A stretch of DNA of 64,000 bases from Brachionus manjavacas (GCA_019054805.1 JAHQIY010000006.1:2046001-2110000), one strand, 5' to 3'; shown: positions 11,034-22,929, numbered from the stretch's first letter. Notes: generated by a model from the letters alone, not told the origin. Made by a program: numbers and translations.

Positions 11034-12402
11034 CAGTCAATAACCGGTTATCCGGAATTTTTTTATCCGGAACCAATTTTCCGAACAGCACTTTTTGATT
11101 TTTTACTTTGAGCTTTTTCGCTTTCTTCTTTTTAGGCTTTGAGCTAATTAGAACAGCATTACTTCCGTATTACTTCCTGTTAAACCTTAATATATAAACA
11201 TAAGCGATGTGAGTCATTCTGTTATTCGCATTAAAATGACATGACCTATGTATCAAGCCCCTAAGCCTCGCAAGAACGCTAGTAAAAAAGCTTTTGATAC
11301 TACGATTGCAAAACGCAAGAAGTTTGTTCTTAACTTTGTTCAGCGGTAGGAGATCATCACTAAGAACAAGAATGGGTACTGGCCAAAAAAACTTGCGCTA
11401 AATTATATGGTTGGCTTGAGTACGATTTACGACATAATCGCCAAAGGTTCAGCAGAACTTAGCAAATTCAGAAAAGATAATCCTGACAGTGCGATCAGAT
11501 GCACATTTAAGATTTTAAGCTATCCGCTATTAGACGAAGCTCTCAACTTATGATTTTACCAAGTTCGCAGCAGCAAAGTGCCAATCAACTTCAAAACAGT
11601 TGCCTTTCAAGCAAAGATATTTCAAAGAGAGTTCTATCCAGCCGCCGAAAACTTCAGTGCATCTTCAGGCTATATCCGGAGATTCTGCAAACGACATAAC
11701 ATCAAAACCATCAAGCTTCATGGGGAAAAGCAATCACCAGACTTTGACGCCGTTGAACCATTCCTCATCAAGATGGCAGAGATTCAAAAAGAATACTCTC
11801 TAGACCAGATTTACAATGCCGATGAGAGTGGTCTGGTCTTCAAGAGTCTACCAAACACTACTTACAACTCTAGAAGAAAGGCGAGCAAACTCAGCAAGTA
11901 ATTCTAAGAATGAAAAAGAAAGATTCACTTTCTTATCGTGCACGAATGCAGGTGCCTCACATGCCCTGCCGCTATTATTCATCCACAAGGTTGCGAATCC
12001 ACGTTGTTTCCAGACTGGTGGAATCGATCGAACTACAAAAAGAAAGAAGACCCTCAACAAAATAGATTTGCCAGTTATCTATAAGCAATCATCAAACGCC
12101 TTGATGACCACTGAAATATATAGCGAGTGGTTTCATGACTGTTGAAAAACATCTTGAAGAGATCGGCCAAGAACCTAAACCTGGATAGGATTGTGGATCA
12201 GATGGAAGAGGATGAAGCCGATGAAGAACCGCCCGTTACAGCAGGTGCCGTTAACAAGTCCGTAATATTGTGCACACAACTCTCAGACTTGATTCACGAG
12301 ATTGGAGGAAGTGAACAAGTACAGGCCCTAAATGATCTGCAAGTTTTCCTTCGCAACAGACAGTTTGAAGCCAGTACCTCCCAATCAACAATCAGCTTTT
12401 AA
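11034..12402 (+). pseudogene. dead Tigger/Jerky-type (pogo) transposase
   Basis: Reading from ATG 11248, the frame gives a basic HTH region. TAG at 11347 and TGA at 11551 (where Trp is expected) interrupt it. A CENP-B/Tigger-like domain follows, with first catalytic motif YNADESGLVFKSLPNTTY near 11810..11860. A frameshift near 11885 moves the frame to 11900..12140 (ERFTFLSC, LPVIYK, EIYSEWF). A third frame adds VEKHLEEIGQEPK, after which the second and third catalytic Asp motifs are missing. The acidic C-terminus (QMEEDEADEEPP) resumes at 12142..12402. Upstream, 11034..11065 (CAGTCAACAGTCAATAACCG, then GTTATCCGG) resembles a pogo/Tigger terminal repeat. No inverted partner is seen on the right. 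Inactive; higher GC than surroundings marks it as an insertion. Confidence 0.8.
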
Positions 12403-12529
12403 TATTTATTGGTTAATTTTATTCGTTAATTGTTTATTTGTTCCAAATAAACACTCTAAATCAATTATCACTGTGTTTACCACTCTTTTCGTTATCAAAT
12501 CGTGTTATCCGGAAGACTATGAAAAAAAA

Positions 12530-13206
12530 AGTAATTTTGTTAAAATGGCAAAATAAACAGGATAACGAAATATGTCGTTCATTTACAATGGCATTCATAG
12601 GAGCCGCAATTAGGCATTACGATATTAATTGGTATTATTATCCTTAAATTTTATGTTAGCTGATTGATCTTATAAAAAAGGATTATAACTAAAAAATTCT
12701 TCCACCATTTTTGGGGCTGTGTGTTGTATACTCTCTATCTTAGCATCTTCGCCTGCTGACATGTTTTTCCATGCTTCTGATTCAAATTCTAGATGTGGCC
12801 TTACAAATGTTCGGTATTGTTCTTTGAAAAATTCTTTGTTTTGTATCTGAATGTCCTCCTTATTCTACCATGAATCTAACTAGCCTTGGCTTGGCTTTTA
12901 AAACATGCCTCTATTTTGTTGATGTCCTTTTGTAGTCCATTGTCTTGTCCTTCTTCATTCATTGCTAAAACTCTATGTCGACTTTCATTGAACGGTGTGC
13001 ATCTAGCAGTTGTTCTATTTCGCAAATTTTACCTACTCTGTCCAGATAAGATTTAGATTTTGTTGCATTTTAAAAATTGAAAAAAAAATCAATTAAGTTG
13101 GATTAGGAATAATAAAAATTGAGAATATGAATAAGAACTGATTTTTCAAACAATTTTATTCAAATAAAGGCCTAAATTTAAAAAAATGAAGAGAATACAA
13201 GGATAT
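12530..13206 (-). pseudogene. RT thumb fragment plus repeat-gene 3' flank (segmental duplicate 1)
   Basis: Nearly the same sequence as 30445..31136 in the same orientation. On the minus strand the left two-thirds translate to an RT-thumb-like block (YRTFVRPHLEFESEAWK, then IESIQHTAPK) of a CR1/jockey-type element, with stops. The right third (from about 13050) is the 3' flank of the repeat-protein genes, identical to that of copy A. This copy lost about 20 bp around 12895 relative to copy 2. The fusion shows that the RT relic and the gene cassette were duplicated together. Confidence 0.65.
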
Positions 13207-13216
13207 TCGACATTTT

Positions 13217-13468
13217 TCACCATGAGGCAGCAGTAGAACCACATCCCAAGTTTAATGGTGCAGCAGTGTTCCAGTGTCCCCAGTTGAGTGGAGCATCAGT
13301 TAATGGAAGAGTGTTCAAATGATTGTAAGCTAGTGGAGCAGCACTCAAAGGAAGAGTATTCCAATTGTTGTAAGCGAGTGGAGCAGCACTCAAAGGCAAA
13401 GTATTCCAATGGTTCCAGGCAAGTGGAGTAGCAGCTAATGGAGCAGTCAATGATAATCCACAAGTCAT
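13217..13468 (-). CDS. 15-residue tandem-repeat protein, 83 aa (copy C)
   Basis: Mirror image of copy B in the right arm of the giant inverted repeat, with three units, but a different end. Its last residues are A-A-S-W and its 3' flank is the copy A/D type. Its 5' three-quarters therefore matches B, while its final codons and 3' flank match A/D. Minus TATA is at 13549..13556 and the leader is conserved. Intact. Confidence 0.8.
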   Translation of the reverse strand: MTCGLSLTAPLAATPLAWNHWNTLPLSAAPLAYNNWNTLPLSAAPLAYNHLNTLPLTDAPLNWGHWNTAAPLNLGCGSTAASW

Positions 13469-13855
13469 TTTTTTTGGTTTGTTTGGGTTTCTTTAAATAA
13501 AAGTTGAATTCTAAATGAATGTTTGATGATTTTTTTGAAAATTTGTAATATTTATATCCCCAAGATTTAATTCCAAAAATAATTAATTAAAATTGATTTC
13601 AATAGGCCTTATTCTATTGAATAAAAAATGATAAGATCCAATAATTTCCAAATATTTGTTGTTTAAAATAAAGAATTAGGCAATATTTGATTGTTTTTAA
13701 AAGAAATAAATCAAATTATATTATTGACATAAAATGATGTATTTTGTAAACAAAGCAATACCAAAGCATATAAATACTGAGAATTAAAAAAAAAATCATC
13801 AAACATTCATTTAGAATTCAACTTTTATTTTAAAGAAACTTAAATAAACTTAAAA
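13469..13855. promoter_or_regulatory. bidirectional promoter of repeat-protein pair C/D
   Basis: 387 bp, mirror image of 8458..8845. TATTTATA at 13549..13556 serves copy C (minus) and TATAAATA at 13769..13776 serves copy D (plus), each followed by the conserved leader. Confidence 0.65.
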
Positions 13856-14152
13856 ATGACTTGTGGATTATCATTGACTGCTCCATTGGCTACTGCTCCA
13901 CTTGCCTGGAACCATTGGAATACTTTGCCTTTGAGTGCTGCTCCACTCGCTTACAACAATTGGAATACTTTGCCTTTGAGTGCTGCTCCACTCGCTTACA
14001 ACAATTGGAATACTCTTTCATTGACTGCTGCTCCATTAGCTTACAATCATTTGAACACTCTTCCGTTAACTGATGCTCCACTTAACTTGGGACATTGGAA
14101 TACTGCTGCACCATTAAACTTGGGATGTGGTTCTACTGCTGCCTCATGGTGA
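13856..14152 (+). CDS. 15-residue tandem-repeat protein, 98 aa (copy D)
   Basis: Translates identically to copy A (four units, ending A-A-S-W) and is its mirror image in the inverted repeat. TATAAATA is 80-87 bp upstream; AATAAA near 14206 downstream. The 5' leader (about 55 nt, CATTCATTTAGAATTCAACT and on) is nearly invariant across family members. Intact. Confidence 0.8.
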   Translation: MTCGLSLTAPLATAPLAWNHWNTLPLSAAPLAYNNWNTLPLSAAPLAYNNWNTLSLTAAPLAYNHLNTLPLTDAPLNLGHWNTAAPLNLGCGSTAASW

Positions 14153-17100
14153 AAAATGTCGAATATCCTTGTATTCTCTTCATTTTTTAAATTTAGGCCT
14201 TTATTTGAATAAAATTGTTTGAAAAATCAGTTCTTATTCATATTCTCAATTTTTATTATTCCTAATCCAACTTAATTGATTTTTTTCCAATTTTTAAAAT
14301 GCAACAAAATCTTACTATAAATTCTATTAAAAAAAATCAATTAGCTTGATTTTTAGTTTTTGATCTTGTTCAGCTGAAACAAATAAATTTAATGATGGCA
14401 GATTAATTTTTCTATTAAAATATCTTAATAAGCACAGTTTTCTTATTTTTCCTTTTTTTCATGTAGTTGATTAAGCCACTGAATTCTTTTTATCTTTTTA
14501 ATATTTAGACTTGAATATTTTGAAAATACAAATGTAAATTTTTATCTTTACACTTTTTTTTAACCAGATACAGGCTAATAGCGTGTATCTATAATTTTAT
14601 TTTATGCTTTGTTAGAAAAATTTCAAGTTTTCAAATAAAAAAGTCAAAGTACGGACTTTTTTTTCTTTTTTTTCATAAGTAATGTTTTTGACTTAAAGAT
14701 GAGAGAGATTTAAATGAGTATTTTCTTTAAAAAATTGAATCTAAATAATAACTTAAAAAGGCACATATATTTAAAAAGTGAATTTTGTATAAATTTTAGA
14801 AATGTTTTTCCGCATCCAAAATTATCTTAGCAAAGTGTTCCTTATTGATAAGTATGCGTGCTTGAAAAGTTTATCAGAATTATCAGAATTATTATTTTGT
14901 TACAAAAATTCAATTTTTAAGGTATAAGCTCGGTTAATAAAGACAAATAAATAAATTAAACGAATGAATAAATAAATGACATCTTTCACATTTAGATGTG
15001 TCTGAACCACCTCATTCAGTATCTTTGACATTAATGGCAACTCAAATGCAAGAAAGACAGATATTTTATTGGTATCAAATAGGATTTTATTTGTTAAATT
15101 CAAGTTAATTACAAATTGAACGAATTTTTGCATTGAATACATTGAATATGATATGACATGATAGTCAACGATAACGTTGCTTTTTCTTTTTCAAATTATA
15201 AAAGGGCCAACAAATGTTTCTTTTTAGCTATTTTCCTTGAATTTTTTTGATTTTATTATTTTTATTAACCTTATATAAAAAGAAAACTACGTAAATTTCC
15301 GTAAATTCACATTATTTTATATTAATAAGATGATAAAAAAAAGCAAAAACAAATTTTTTTTTTTTTACCAAAATAATGATTCTAAGCTGATAGCTGTCAT
15401 TAACTTTTACATTTAAAAAAAAAATTCAATTTAACTGTGCTATCTAAGCTTAATAAACAATAAAATCTACAAAATTCAAAGAAAAGCGCTACAAAGAAGT
15501 CAATTTCCGTATATTTACCGTCGACCATCATGTCATATCAATACTGTAGTCTAAATATTCAACTGGGCTTAAAAAATTCCCTCCAGGTCTTAATATTTTA
15601 ATGGTAAAATTATTTTTCTTGTTTGAGTCAAACAAAAATTTCAATAATTCAACTATTCCAAATGTATAACTTTCTTCAACTTTCCTCAACTATTTCAATT
15701 CTTATCCCTAAAAAACCCTTCAATTATTTCAATTATTCAATTTTTCAACCTTTCAGCTTTTCAAATATTCTTTTTTTAAAACTAATTCAACTATTCAATT
15801 TTTCTTTTATTTCATTTTAAAACTTCTGTTCTTATCTTTATAATTTTATGTATTTATCTATTTTTGACTCGAAAAACAAAAATAGATAAAAAAATAAAAA
15901 TATAAAAGCCTTGGGAAGGAAAACTTCCTTAAGTTATACTATAAATAAATAAATAAATAAATAAATTTTAAAACTTTATTAATACAAAAAATATTTAATG
16001 AAACGCATGAAAAAGATAAAATATGTAGCGGACTATGATTAAGAGCATTTTTTGATTTAGAAACAATCAAAATAACCCAGTTTATTAACATAAATTTTTA
16101 AAACAATAAAAATTGTAAGTTAAAGAAACCTAATTGACGCATAGTCAATTTAAGGTTTATTTTAAAATTAGATTGTTTTAACAAAATTTTAGATAAATTC
16201 AAAGAGGTACGGGGCGAACCCTGGCTTAGGAATTTCGGTTCAGCAAAAAGAGTGAGGGTTTTTTCATAATTAATGCTTTTTTTAATTTATAATAATTAAT
16301 TAATTAGTAATTGATTTTTAAAAATGTATCAACACTCAGTAAAACATTTTACAAAAGATCACTTTATTTTCTTTTTTATTTGTTTATTTCAAGGATTAAA
16401 TGAAGAAAGATGCGTTAGTTTGGAAAAGAATACAGCTATAAATAAAATTTATTTTAAAATTTTAAAATTAATTATTGGTTTCAATTAAGCGAAACGGGAA
16501 CAGTTGAACTATTAATAAGAATTTGAAAATTGATAAGTTGAATAAAAGAAAAATTTAAAAAGTTGAAGAAAGTTGAAGAAAGTTGAAAAACTGTAATAAT
16601 TGAAGGGGTTTTTATATTGATAAAAATTGAAAAGGTTGAAAAATTTGAATATTGAATAATTGAATAATAACAGTAAATTGCCCATTAGTCTAACATTCAG
16701 CAAATGGAAGCTACTTCCTTTGATTCTAAATGAAAAAAGGAAATTTGAGCTTTACTCTTAGAGTCCACAACGAAAGTTTAAAGTAAAGAAGTGATAATTA
16801 TTGCTATAATTTTTTTTAATTTTACTTCAAAGCAAGATTTTTTAAACAATATAGACTCAAATATTTTTAATTTCTTTGACATCATTTAATTCCTTTTATG
16901 TAATTTGTTACGCAAATACTTTCTAATTTGAAAATGAATAATGATCTAAATTTATCATTCATTCCAAATTAATATCTACCGAAAATGCTTGCAACCAAAA
17001 TTTTTATGTCTTTATAGTTTTTATAGTTTTCATTAAAAAATTTCATTCTTTTAAAGTTTTTTATGTTACCAAAAAATTTTTTAATGTCCATAAGTTGATT

Positions 17101-17703
17101 AATAAGTTTTCAAATAAAAAAGTCAAAGTACGGACTTTTTTTTCTTTTTTTTCATAAGTAATGTTTTTGACTTAAAGATGAGAGAGATTTAAATGAGTAT
17201 TTTCTTTAAAAAATTGAATCTAAATAATAACTTAAAAAGGCACATATATTTAAAAGGTGAATTTTGTATAAATTTTAGAAATGTTTTGAAAATTGTCCTT
17301 TTATCCTAAGCAACCAAGATTTGGATAACTATTAATTTAACACAATTTAAGAATTTTCTAGTAATGATATTCATGACCAAAAAAAATTGATAAATTTTTT
17401 GACTTTTGGAAAAAAAGCAAAAAAAAAAACGTAAAATGAATTACTTTTGGAAAAAAAAAGTCCGGACTTGGATTTGACCTGAGACTTTTGACTTTTAAAT
17501 AACTCTGATTTAATTTTTTAAATTAATATATAATTTAGTTTAATTATTTGATATTTGTTTATTCAATTTCACTTTAGCAGCTCCCCCTATAAATAAAATT
17601 TGATTAATTAATCATAATTACAATGATTTTTTTTGATTCAGATACTTAATCAAGCTAGATTTCATTCCAAATTTTAAAAAACAAAGATAATCTAGTGAAT
17701 TGT
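14153..17703. other. right arm remainder and flank, no gene
   Basis: Contains the mirror copies of the MITE, TTCAA tracts and (ATAA)n run, then a 184-bp direct repeat (17103..17286). AT-rich sequence follows with an AAGTCCGGACTT palindrome near 17460. Open frames here are shadows of low-complexity DNA. Confidence 0.6.
15150..15539. mobile_element. MITE-like element (right-arm copy)
   Basis: Mirror copy of 6774..7161, with the same GATATGACATGAT terminal inverted repeats. It differs by a few substitutions near the GGTAAATATACGG end and by a poly-A length change. Confidence 0.6.
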
Positions 17704-18750
17704 TTATTTTTTTAATAAAAATTTACTTTTATTAAGACGTTTTTTTAGCTTATTTTTTACATATTTTTTATGACTTTCATTTCCTTTTATTTTTATTTCA
17801 TCCAGCTGGGTTCCAAGTTCAATTTTTTGTGTAGCCATCTCTATTCCTTCTTTTTTGCTGATTAACTTTCCAGATTTTTTATCTCTCAAAAATTGTTCCC
17901 ACTCTTTTTTAAATGTTGTATAAATCCGCATTGCTGCTTGAGCATCTTGTACTGAATTATGCTCTCCATCTTGGATTGAAATTCCTAGTAAAGTTTTAGC
18001 CAAATTTTTCAGCGACGACAAGCTTCCAAGTGTGGGAAATTTTTGCCTAAACAACTTACACTTTTGTGTGTCTCTTAGCTTCTTTTTTGGATGACTTAAT
18101 AACAAGACTTGTAAATCATTATGAAGAGCGTGACCAACTAAAGTCTTCCCATCTAATATTTCAGCAACTTCCTTCTGAATTAACTTAAAAGAGTGTGCAT
18201 TGTGCTTTTTTAGATCTTCTGGACGAATTCCACTCACATGAGTTCGGTAATCTGTAACTATTTCTGTTGGCAGAGCATACTTATCATATATTACTTCACC
18301 AAATTGGTTGATGATGCTTACTCTGGCTAAAATCGAATCTTTTCCAGCTTCTCCCACGCCAACCATTTCACAGTCCATGGCCACAACTTTGGTGACCTTT
18401 GCATTAGTTACAGTGGTAGTATTCTGATTGTTTGGCTCATTTTTTTCCGGCAAAAAAACTTTGTCAACTTCGAACCAAATTTTTTGGTTTTCGGCTTGTA
18501 CTGGTGTTGATTCAGCTAGAGGGGGTAGTCCTTTTTGAGCGCGTCGTTTATCTCGCAGCTGCCTTAGACGCTTTGCTTCTTTTGCTGTATCTTCTAGAAC
18601 TTTTTTTAAATTTGTCGAATTGCTCTTTTTTAAATCGACAATAACTTTGAAATTTTCTTTTTTGTCCTTTTTGTTTTTGAACTTTTTTGAGGGTTTTTTG
18701 CCAGACTTGGAATGATCCTTATTTGTAGTATATTTTTTATCTGATTTCAT
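17704..18750 (-). CDS. REXO4: REXO4-type RNA exonuclease (DEDDh)
   Basis: A 348-aa intronless gene. Residues 1-75 are strongly basic (Lys/Arg-rich, nucleolar-targeting type). Residues about 120-285 form a DEDDh 3'-5' exonuclease domain. Exo I is AMDCEMVGVGE (Asp126, Glu128), Exo II GHALHNDLQVL (Asp212), and Exo III EHNSVQDAQAAMRIY (His264, Asp269), so all catalytic residues are present. The stretches ARVSI, TDYRTHVSGIRPE and HPKKKLRDTQK match the REXO4 branch rather than ISG20L2. Family role: nuclear/nucleolar 3'-5' exonuclease acting in pre-rRNA processing (Rex4 in yeast). The basic C-terminal tail is also typical. The TAA stop is embedded in AATAAA (17703..17708, minus strand). It appears functional and single-copy here. 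Confidence 0.95.
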   Translation of the reverse strand: MKSDKKYTTNKDHSKSGKKPSKKFKNKKDKKENFKVIVDLKKSNSTNLKKVLEDTAKEAKRLRQLRDKRRAQKGLPPLAESTPVQAENQKIWFEVDKVFLPEKNEPNNQNTTTVTNAKVTKVVAMDCEMVGVGEAGKDSILARVSIINQFGEVIYDKYALPTEIVTDYRTHVSGIRPEDLKKHNAHSFKLIQKEVAEILDGKTLVGHALHNDLQVLLLSHPKKKLRDTQKCKLFRQKFPTLGSLSSLKNLAKTLLGISIQDGEHNSVQDAQAAMRIYTTFKKEWEQFLRDKKSGKLISKKEGIEMATQKIELGTQLDEIKIKGNESHKKYVKNKLKKRLNKSKFLLKK

Positions 18751-19782
18751 TGTATATTATTTTTTCACTATAATGTTTAAAATAAACTTTTACTCGTGTA
18801 CTATATATTTTTTTCAAATGTTAAATAGTTTTGCTTAAATCTTAATTGAAAAAGTTACTTGACTTTTTTTCGCTTGAAATTTTCTTAACAAAAATGTTGC
18901 TGGCAAAAAATAGCTTTTGAATTGACTTTTTGTAATAAGCTCAGCATCCGCAATCAAAGAAATTAATAATTCAAAACTATCTAAAAAATAGAAAAAAAAG
19001 GTTATTTGTATTAAGATTGCGTTTTCAATTAATGAAAAATGTAAAATTCTAAATAATTTTTATTTCAATTCTTCTAAAAACAGGACAAAAAACTCAGGCA
19101 GGTGACATTTTTGTTTCATAAAAATAAAAAAAATAATATAAATAAAGTATTTTTAGTTTTCTTTATGGATTAAATTATCACTTATGGTATAGATGAACTA
19201 TTTATACTTCTTGAGAACGAGAAAGGGTATAGATGAGTCCCATTAACCTCATTTTTGGAATGTTTCCGATGATAAAAAAAATATGTATCTGAGGATGCAT
19301 CAAAATTGTGTATTCTCGGATACATTTTGTATACAAGAATACATACTTTATGTATTCATACTTTATATATATTTTGAAAATTACATATTTGTATCCCTCG
19401 ATTCATATATATATGCAACATGCATCCCAGGATACATAAAGGATACATTTGGGGATACATGTTGGGATAGCGAATTTGAAAAAATAATTTCTTCTCTACA
19501 AAATTTTTTTTTAAATCCTATGATAAAAATAAAAACAAAAATAAAAATGCTGGGAAGAAAACACTAATTAAGAAACAGCAAAAACATATAAAACATTAAT
19601 TTTAATTAATTTCTTAAAATAAAAAAAAGAATTTTGGAAAAAAAATACAAAATAAACATAAAGTTATTAACCGGTTGAGAAAAGGGACACCGAAACACTT
19701 ATACCAATTATTTGAAAGAATTGTGCTAAAGGATCTGAATTTTTTTCAGATGAATGGTGATCGTATAACTGCTTAAAAAGAA
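18751..19782. other. intergenic, with degenerate GATACAT array
   Basis: AT-rich flank between REXO4 and a retrotransposon. The only structure is 19270..19470, where GGATACAT/GTATCC/GGATGCAT-like words recur in both orientations about a dozen times. The 94-aa frame through it is repetitive and not credible as a gene. Confidence 0.5.
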
Positions 19783-22677
19783 ATGGTTATGATCATTACA
19801 TTACATATATACACTAACGCTACTTCCTTAAACAATGATAAATTAAACGAGCTTACAATTCGGATCGAAAACGAGAAACCAGATATAATCTTCATTACCG
19901 AAACATGGTTTAACGCCAATTCTTCTCCTAATCAAGCAAATTTTAATTTATACCGAAGAGACAGGGTTACCCATGGAGGAGGCGTTGCCATATACGTTAG
20001 CAATAAACTTGATTCGACAAACATTACAATTTCAACTATAACGACTAATATTAAATATTCGGAACAAATCTGGTGTTCAATAAATTTAAAAAATGACACA
20101 TTAATACTAGGTTGCATCTACCGTCCACCACCTAGCAATAATTTTAATTTAAACTCAGCTATAGACATTGAAATTATGAATTCAATTATAGCCGCTAAAC
20201 AAGCCTTAGATAACAAAAAGTGTAGCGGACTTTTAATTGCAGGCTTTAATTTCCCGTATATCAAATGGTACTCGGACGGCTATGTTGGAGCCTTCGGTAA
20301 CGAAGACAGTCCTGGAAGTAAGTTTATTGATATGTTAAACGATCAGTTTCTCTCCCAAGCTGTTCATTTTCCAACGTTTCGTAAAGGTGACGGTTCATTG
20401 ACGAATACATTAGATTTTCTCATCACTGAGTCTCCAAATCGAATAACCTCACTAATTGATACTCCCCCTCTTGGCTGTGCAATGCAAACACACGTTACAT
20501 TGTCATGGAACTATGAGCTGTCAAGTGATTCAGTCAAAGAATTCTCCAGTAAAAAATTTATGTATCAACGTGGTGATTACGACAGAATCAACAATGCTCA
20601 TTTAAACTTCGATTGGGATGTTCTATTTGAAAATAAAAGTTTACAAGAATGTTATGAAATTTTTCTCGACAAATACAATGAAACATGTGTTAAATTTATA
20701 CCAATCATTAAATTCAAAAATAAACCAAAAAGAGCGCCTTGGGTCACAACAGAACAACTCCAATTGTCTAAAGCAAAAAAAGAGTTATGGCACAAATTTA
20801 AAGCGTCTGGTGGTAAAATTCGCTCGATTGAACAGGAATACAAAAAAGTTAAAAGAGAAATTAAAGTAAAAACGCGCGAAGCCACCAGATCTTTCGAAAA
20901 AAATCTAGTCCTTGACACCAAGAACCCGAAGAGACTTTATTCGTACATTAGCGGTAAACAAAAAGTTAAACCCCGACTAAACTCGATCGTAAACAGCGCT
21001 GGTGAGGTTATCGTAGAAAAAAAATCAATAACTAATATATTAAACGACCATTTCAGCTCTGTGTTTGTCAATGAAGACTCAACTGATCAAATGCCGGAAT
21101 TCAACTCAAGTACTTCTAAACGCATTGAAACAACTGAGATCACAAGCAGTACAGTCGCCAAATTATTATATGAACTAGACCCTAATAAATCAGTAGGAAA
21201 TGATGGTGTTCATCCATATGTTCTGAAAGAATGTGCTCAAACTTTCGCAAAACTCTAGCACTTATCTTCAAGCTTTCAATAAATAATGGGGAACTGCCAA
21301 AACCTTGGTTAGAAGCTAATGTCACTCCACTATTTAAAAAAGGTAACACAAGTGACTCGTCAAATTATAGGCCAATATCTCACACTTCAATTCCATGTAA
21401 AATTATGGAGAAAATTGTCAAAACTCACCTTATGTCCTTTCTGAACAAAAACAATTTAATCCCAAAACAACAACATGGATTCGTTAATAAAAAAGCCTGC
21501 GTGACTAACCTATTGGAAACATTGGATCTTGGAACCAAAGCTATTTCAAAACTCAATTGTATGGATATTTTTTTCTTGGATTTCGCTTAAGCTTTTGACA
21601 AAGTGCCACACAAAAGATTACTCCTAAAACTTTCAGCTCATGGCATAAGTGGTAAGCTTCTTAATTGGATTAACTCTTTTCCGACAGCAAGAAAACAGCG
21701 CGTGGTACTCGGTGATGTGGCATCTAACTGGACAAATGTAGACAGCGGCGTTCCGCAAGGATCCATCCCTTTTTATTATTTAAATAAACGATCTTCCTGA
21801 CTAACTCATAAACCCTTGTAAAATGTACGCAAAAATATTGGCAGAGATAAAGGCTGAATAAGCATCTCAAGACACAATTTATCTGCAACGTGACATCGAC
21901 AAAATCCCTAATTGAACAAATACTTGGCTTATGCGTCTCAATATTGGAAAGTGCAAAATCATGCATATCGGTAACAAAAATCCCAGGGCAGAATACAACA
22001 TACAAGATTAAAACTCCTTGAACAGAATCAAAATTGTTTAAAGCGAATGTGTACGAGACTTGGGTGTTTTAATCTCGAACGATCTAAAGCCTAGAAATCA
22101 AGTAAATCAATCGGCATCAAAAGCTAACAGTATTCTAGGTTTATTGAAACGCACTTTGACCACACGGGACTCGTTCACCTGGAAAAAGTTTTACACTTGT
22201 TTTATTAGACCTCAGATTGAATTTGCAGTATCTTCTTGGAATCCATACACTAAACAAGATCAGAATACACTAGAAAAAGTGCAGCACAGAGCTACAAAAG
22301 TTGCCTTTAATTTAAAAAAGTTTAGCTACGCTAAGCGTTGCGAAATACTGGGTCTAATATCCCTTAAATTACGTAGAACGCGTGGTGACTTAATTCAAAA
22401 GATTAAATTTGAATCAGTTATCGAAACAATTGATTGGCACAATTCACCAATTCAATTCGTATTCCCTTGCAGGACGGGCACAGAGAGAGGCTAAGAAGGG
22501 AAATCGTCAAGTGCTGTAACTAACGTCACGATTTCTTCAACAACAGAATAGTAAACCAATGGAACTTGCTTTATGTCTAAAACCGTGAACGAGTGTAAAC
22601 GTACGAGTGTAGTTTAACTGCAGCATGCATGATAATAGTCATGCTGTAGTTTAAACTACTACTACTACTACTACATT
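19783..22677 (+). mobile_element. CR1/L2-like non-LTR retrotransposon 1, dead
   Basis: ORF2 remnant. The apurinic endonuclease domain is at 19783..20530 (ITETWF, YRRDRVTHGGGVAIYV, LGCIYRPP, TLDFLIT). It already lost catalytic residues: GFNFP replaces the usual GDFNFP, and MQTHVTL the usual SDH motif. RT follows at about 21150..21780 (SVGNDGVHPYVLK, NYRPIS, PKQQHGFVNKK, DFA*AFDKVPH, GVPQGS), with a frameshift at about 21240 and TAA at 21588. The YADD region near 21820 is deleted. The thumb and C-terminus are at 22060..22490 (DLGVLISNDLK, RPQIEFAVSSWNPY, VQHRATK). The 3' UTR ends in a (CTA)n tail at 22657..22674. No ORF1 is present, so it is 5'-truncated. Confidence 0.85.
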
Positions 22678-22679
22678 AT

Positions 22680-22929
22680 AAATGATTGTAAAAATTTCTT
22701 TGACCCGATATCTGGAAAACACGCACATTTGATCAATTCAAAAAGTCGATTTGTGGCTGTTAGTAGTTTTATTTTATTGAAGACCTCTTGGTGCATAAAA
22801 TTGGAGGGGTATCATATTTCAGTTTCAAAAATAGATCGAACTACCGAATTTAGTATAACTTGAATTTTTTAAGATTTCCTGTTTTTTTGAAAATAAAAAA
22901 ATGAGCCAAATCCTCTGTAAAGAGAATTG
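22680..22929. other. spacer, no gene seen
   Basis: AT-rich sequence between retroelement 1 and the minus-strand RT fragment. I see no recognisable element. Confidence 0.4.

Larger units (their letters stand above)
13217..17103 (-). repeat. right arm of giant inverted repeat
   Basis: Reverse complement of 5201..9097. The outer end is GTTGATTAAT at 17094..17103. Immediately outside it, 17103..17286 repeats, in direct orientation, the 14622..14806 segment inside the arm. A shared sequence at the breakpoint may have mediated the rearrangement. Confidence 0.9.

Noticed and set aside
12440..12525. GTTATCCGGAAG as the right terminal repeat of the dead Tigger element
   Set aside because: It is in the same orientation as the left motif, not inverted, so it does not form a TIR pair.
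19283..19567. 94-aa open frame
   Set aside because: Lies in the GATACAT-type repeat array with low-complexity sequence; no homology recognised.
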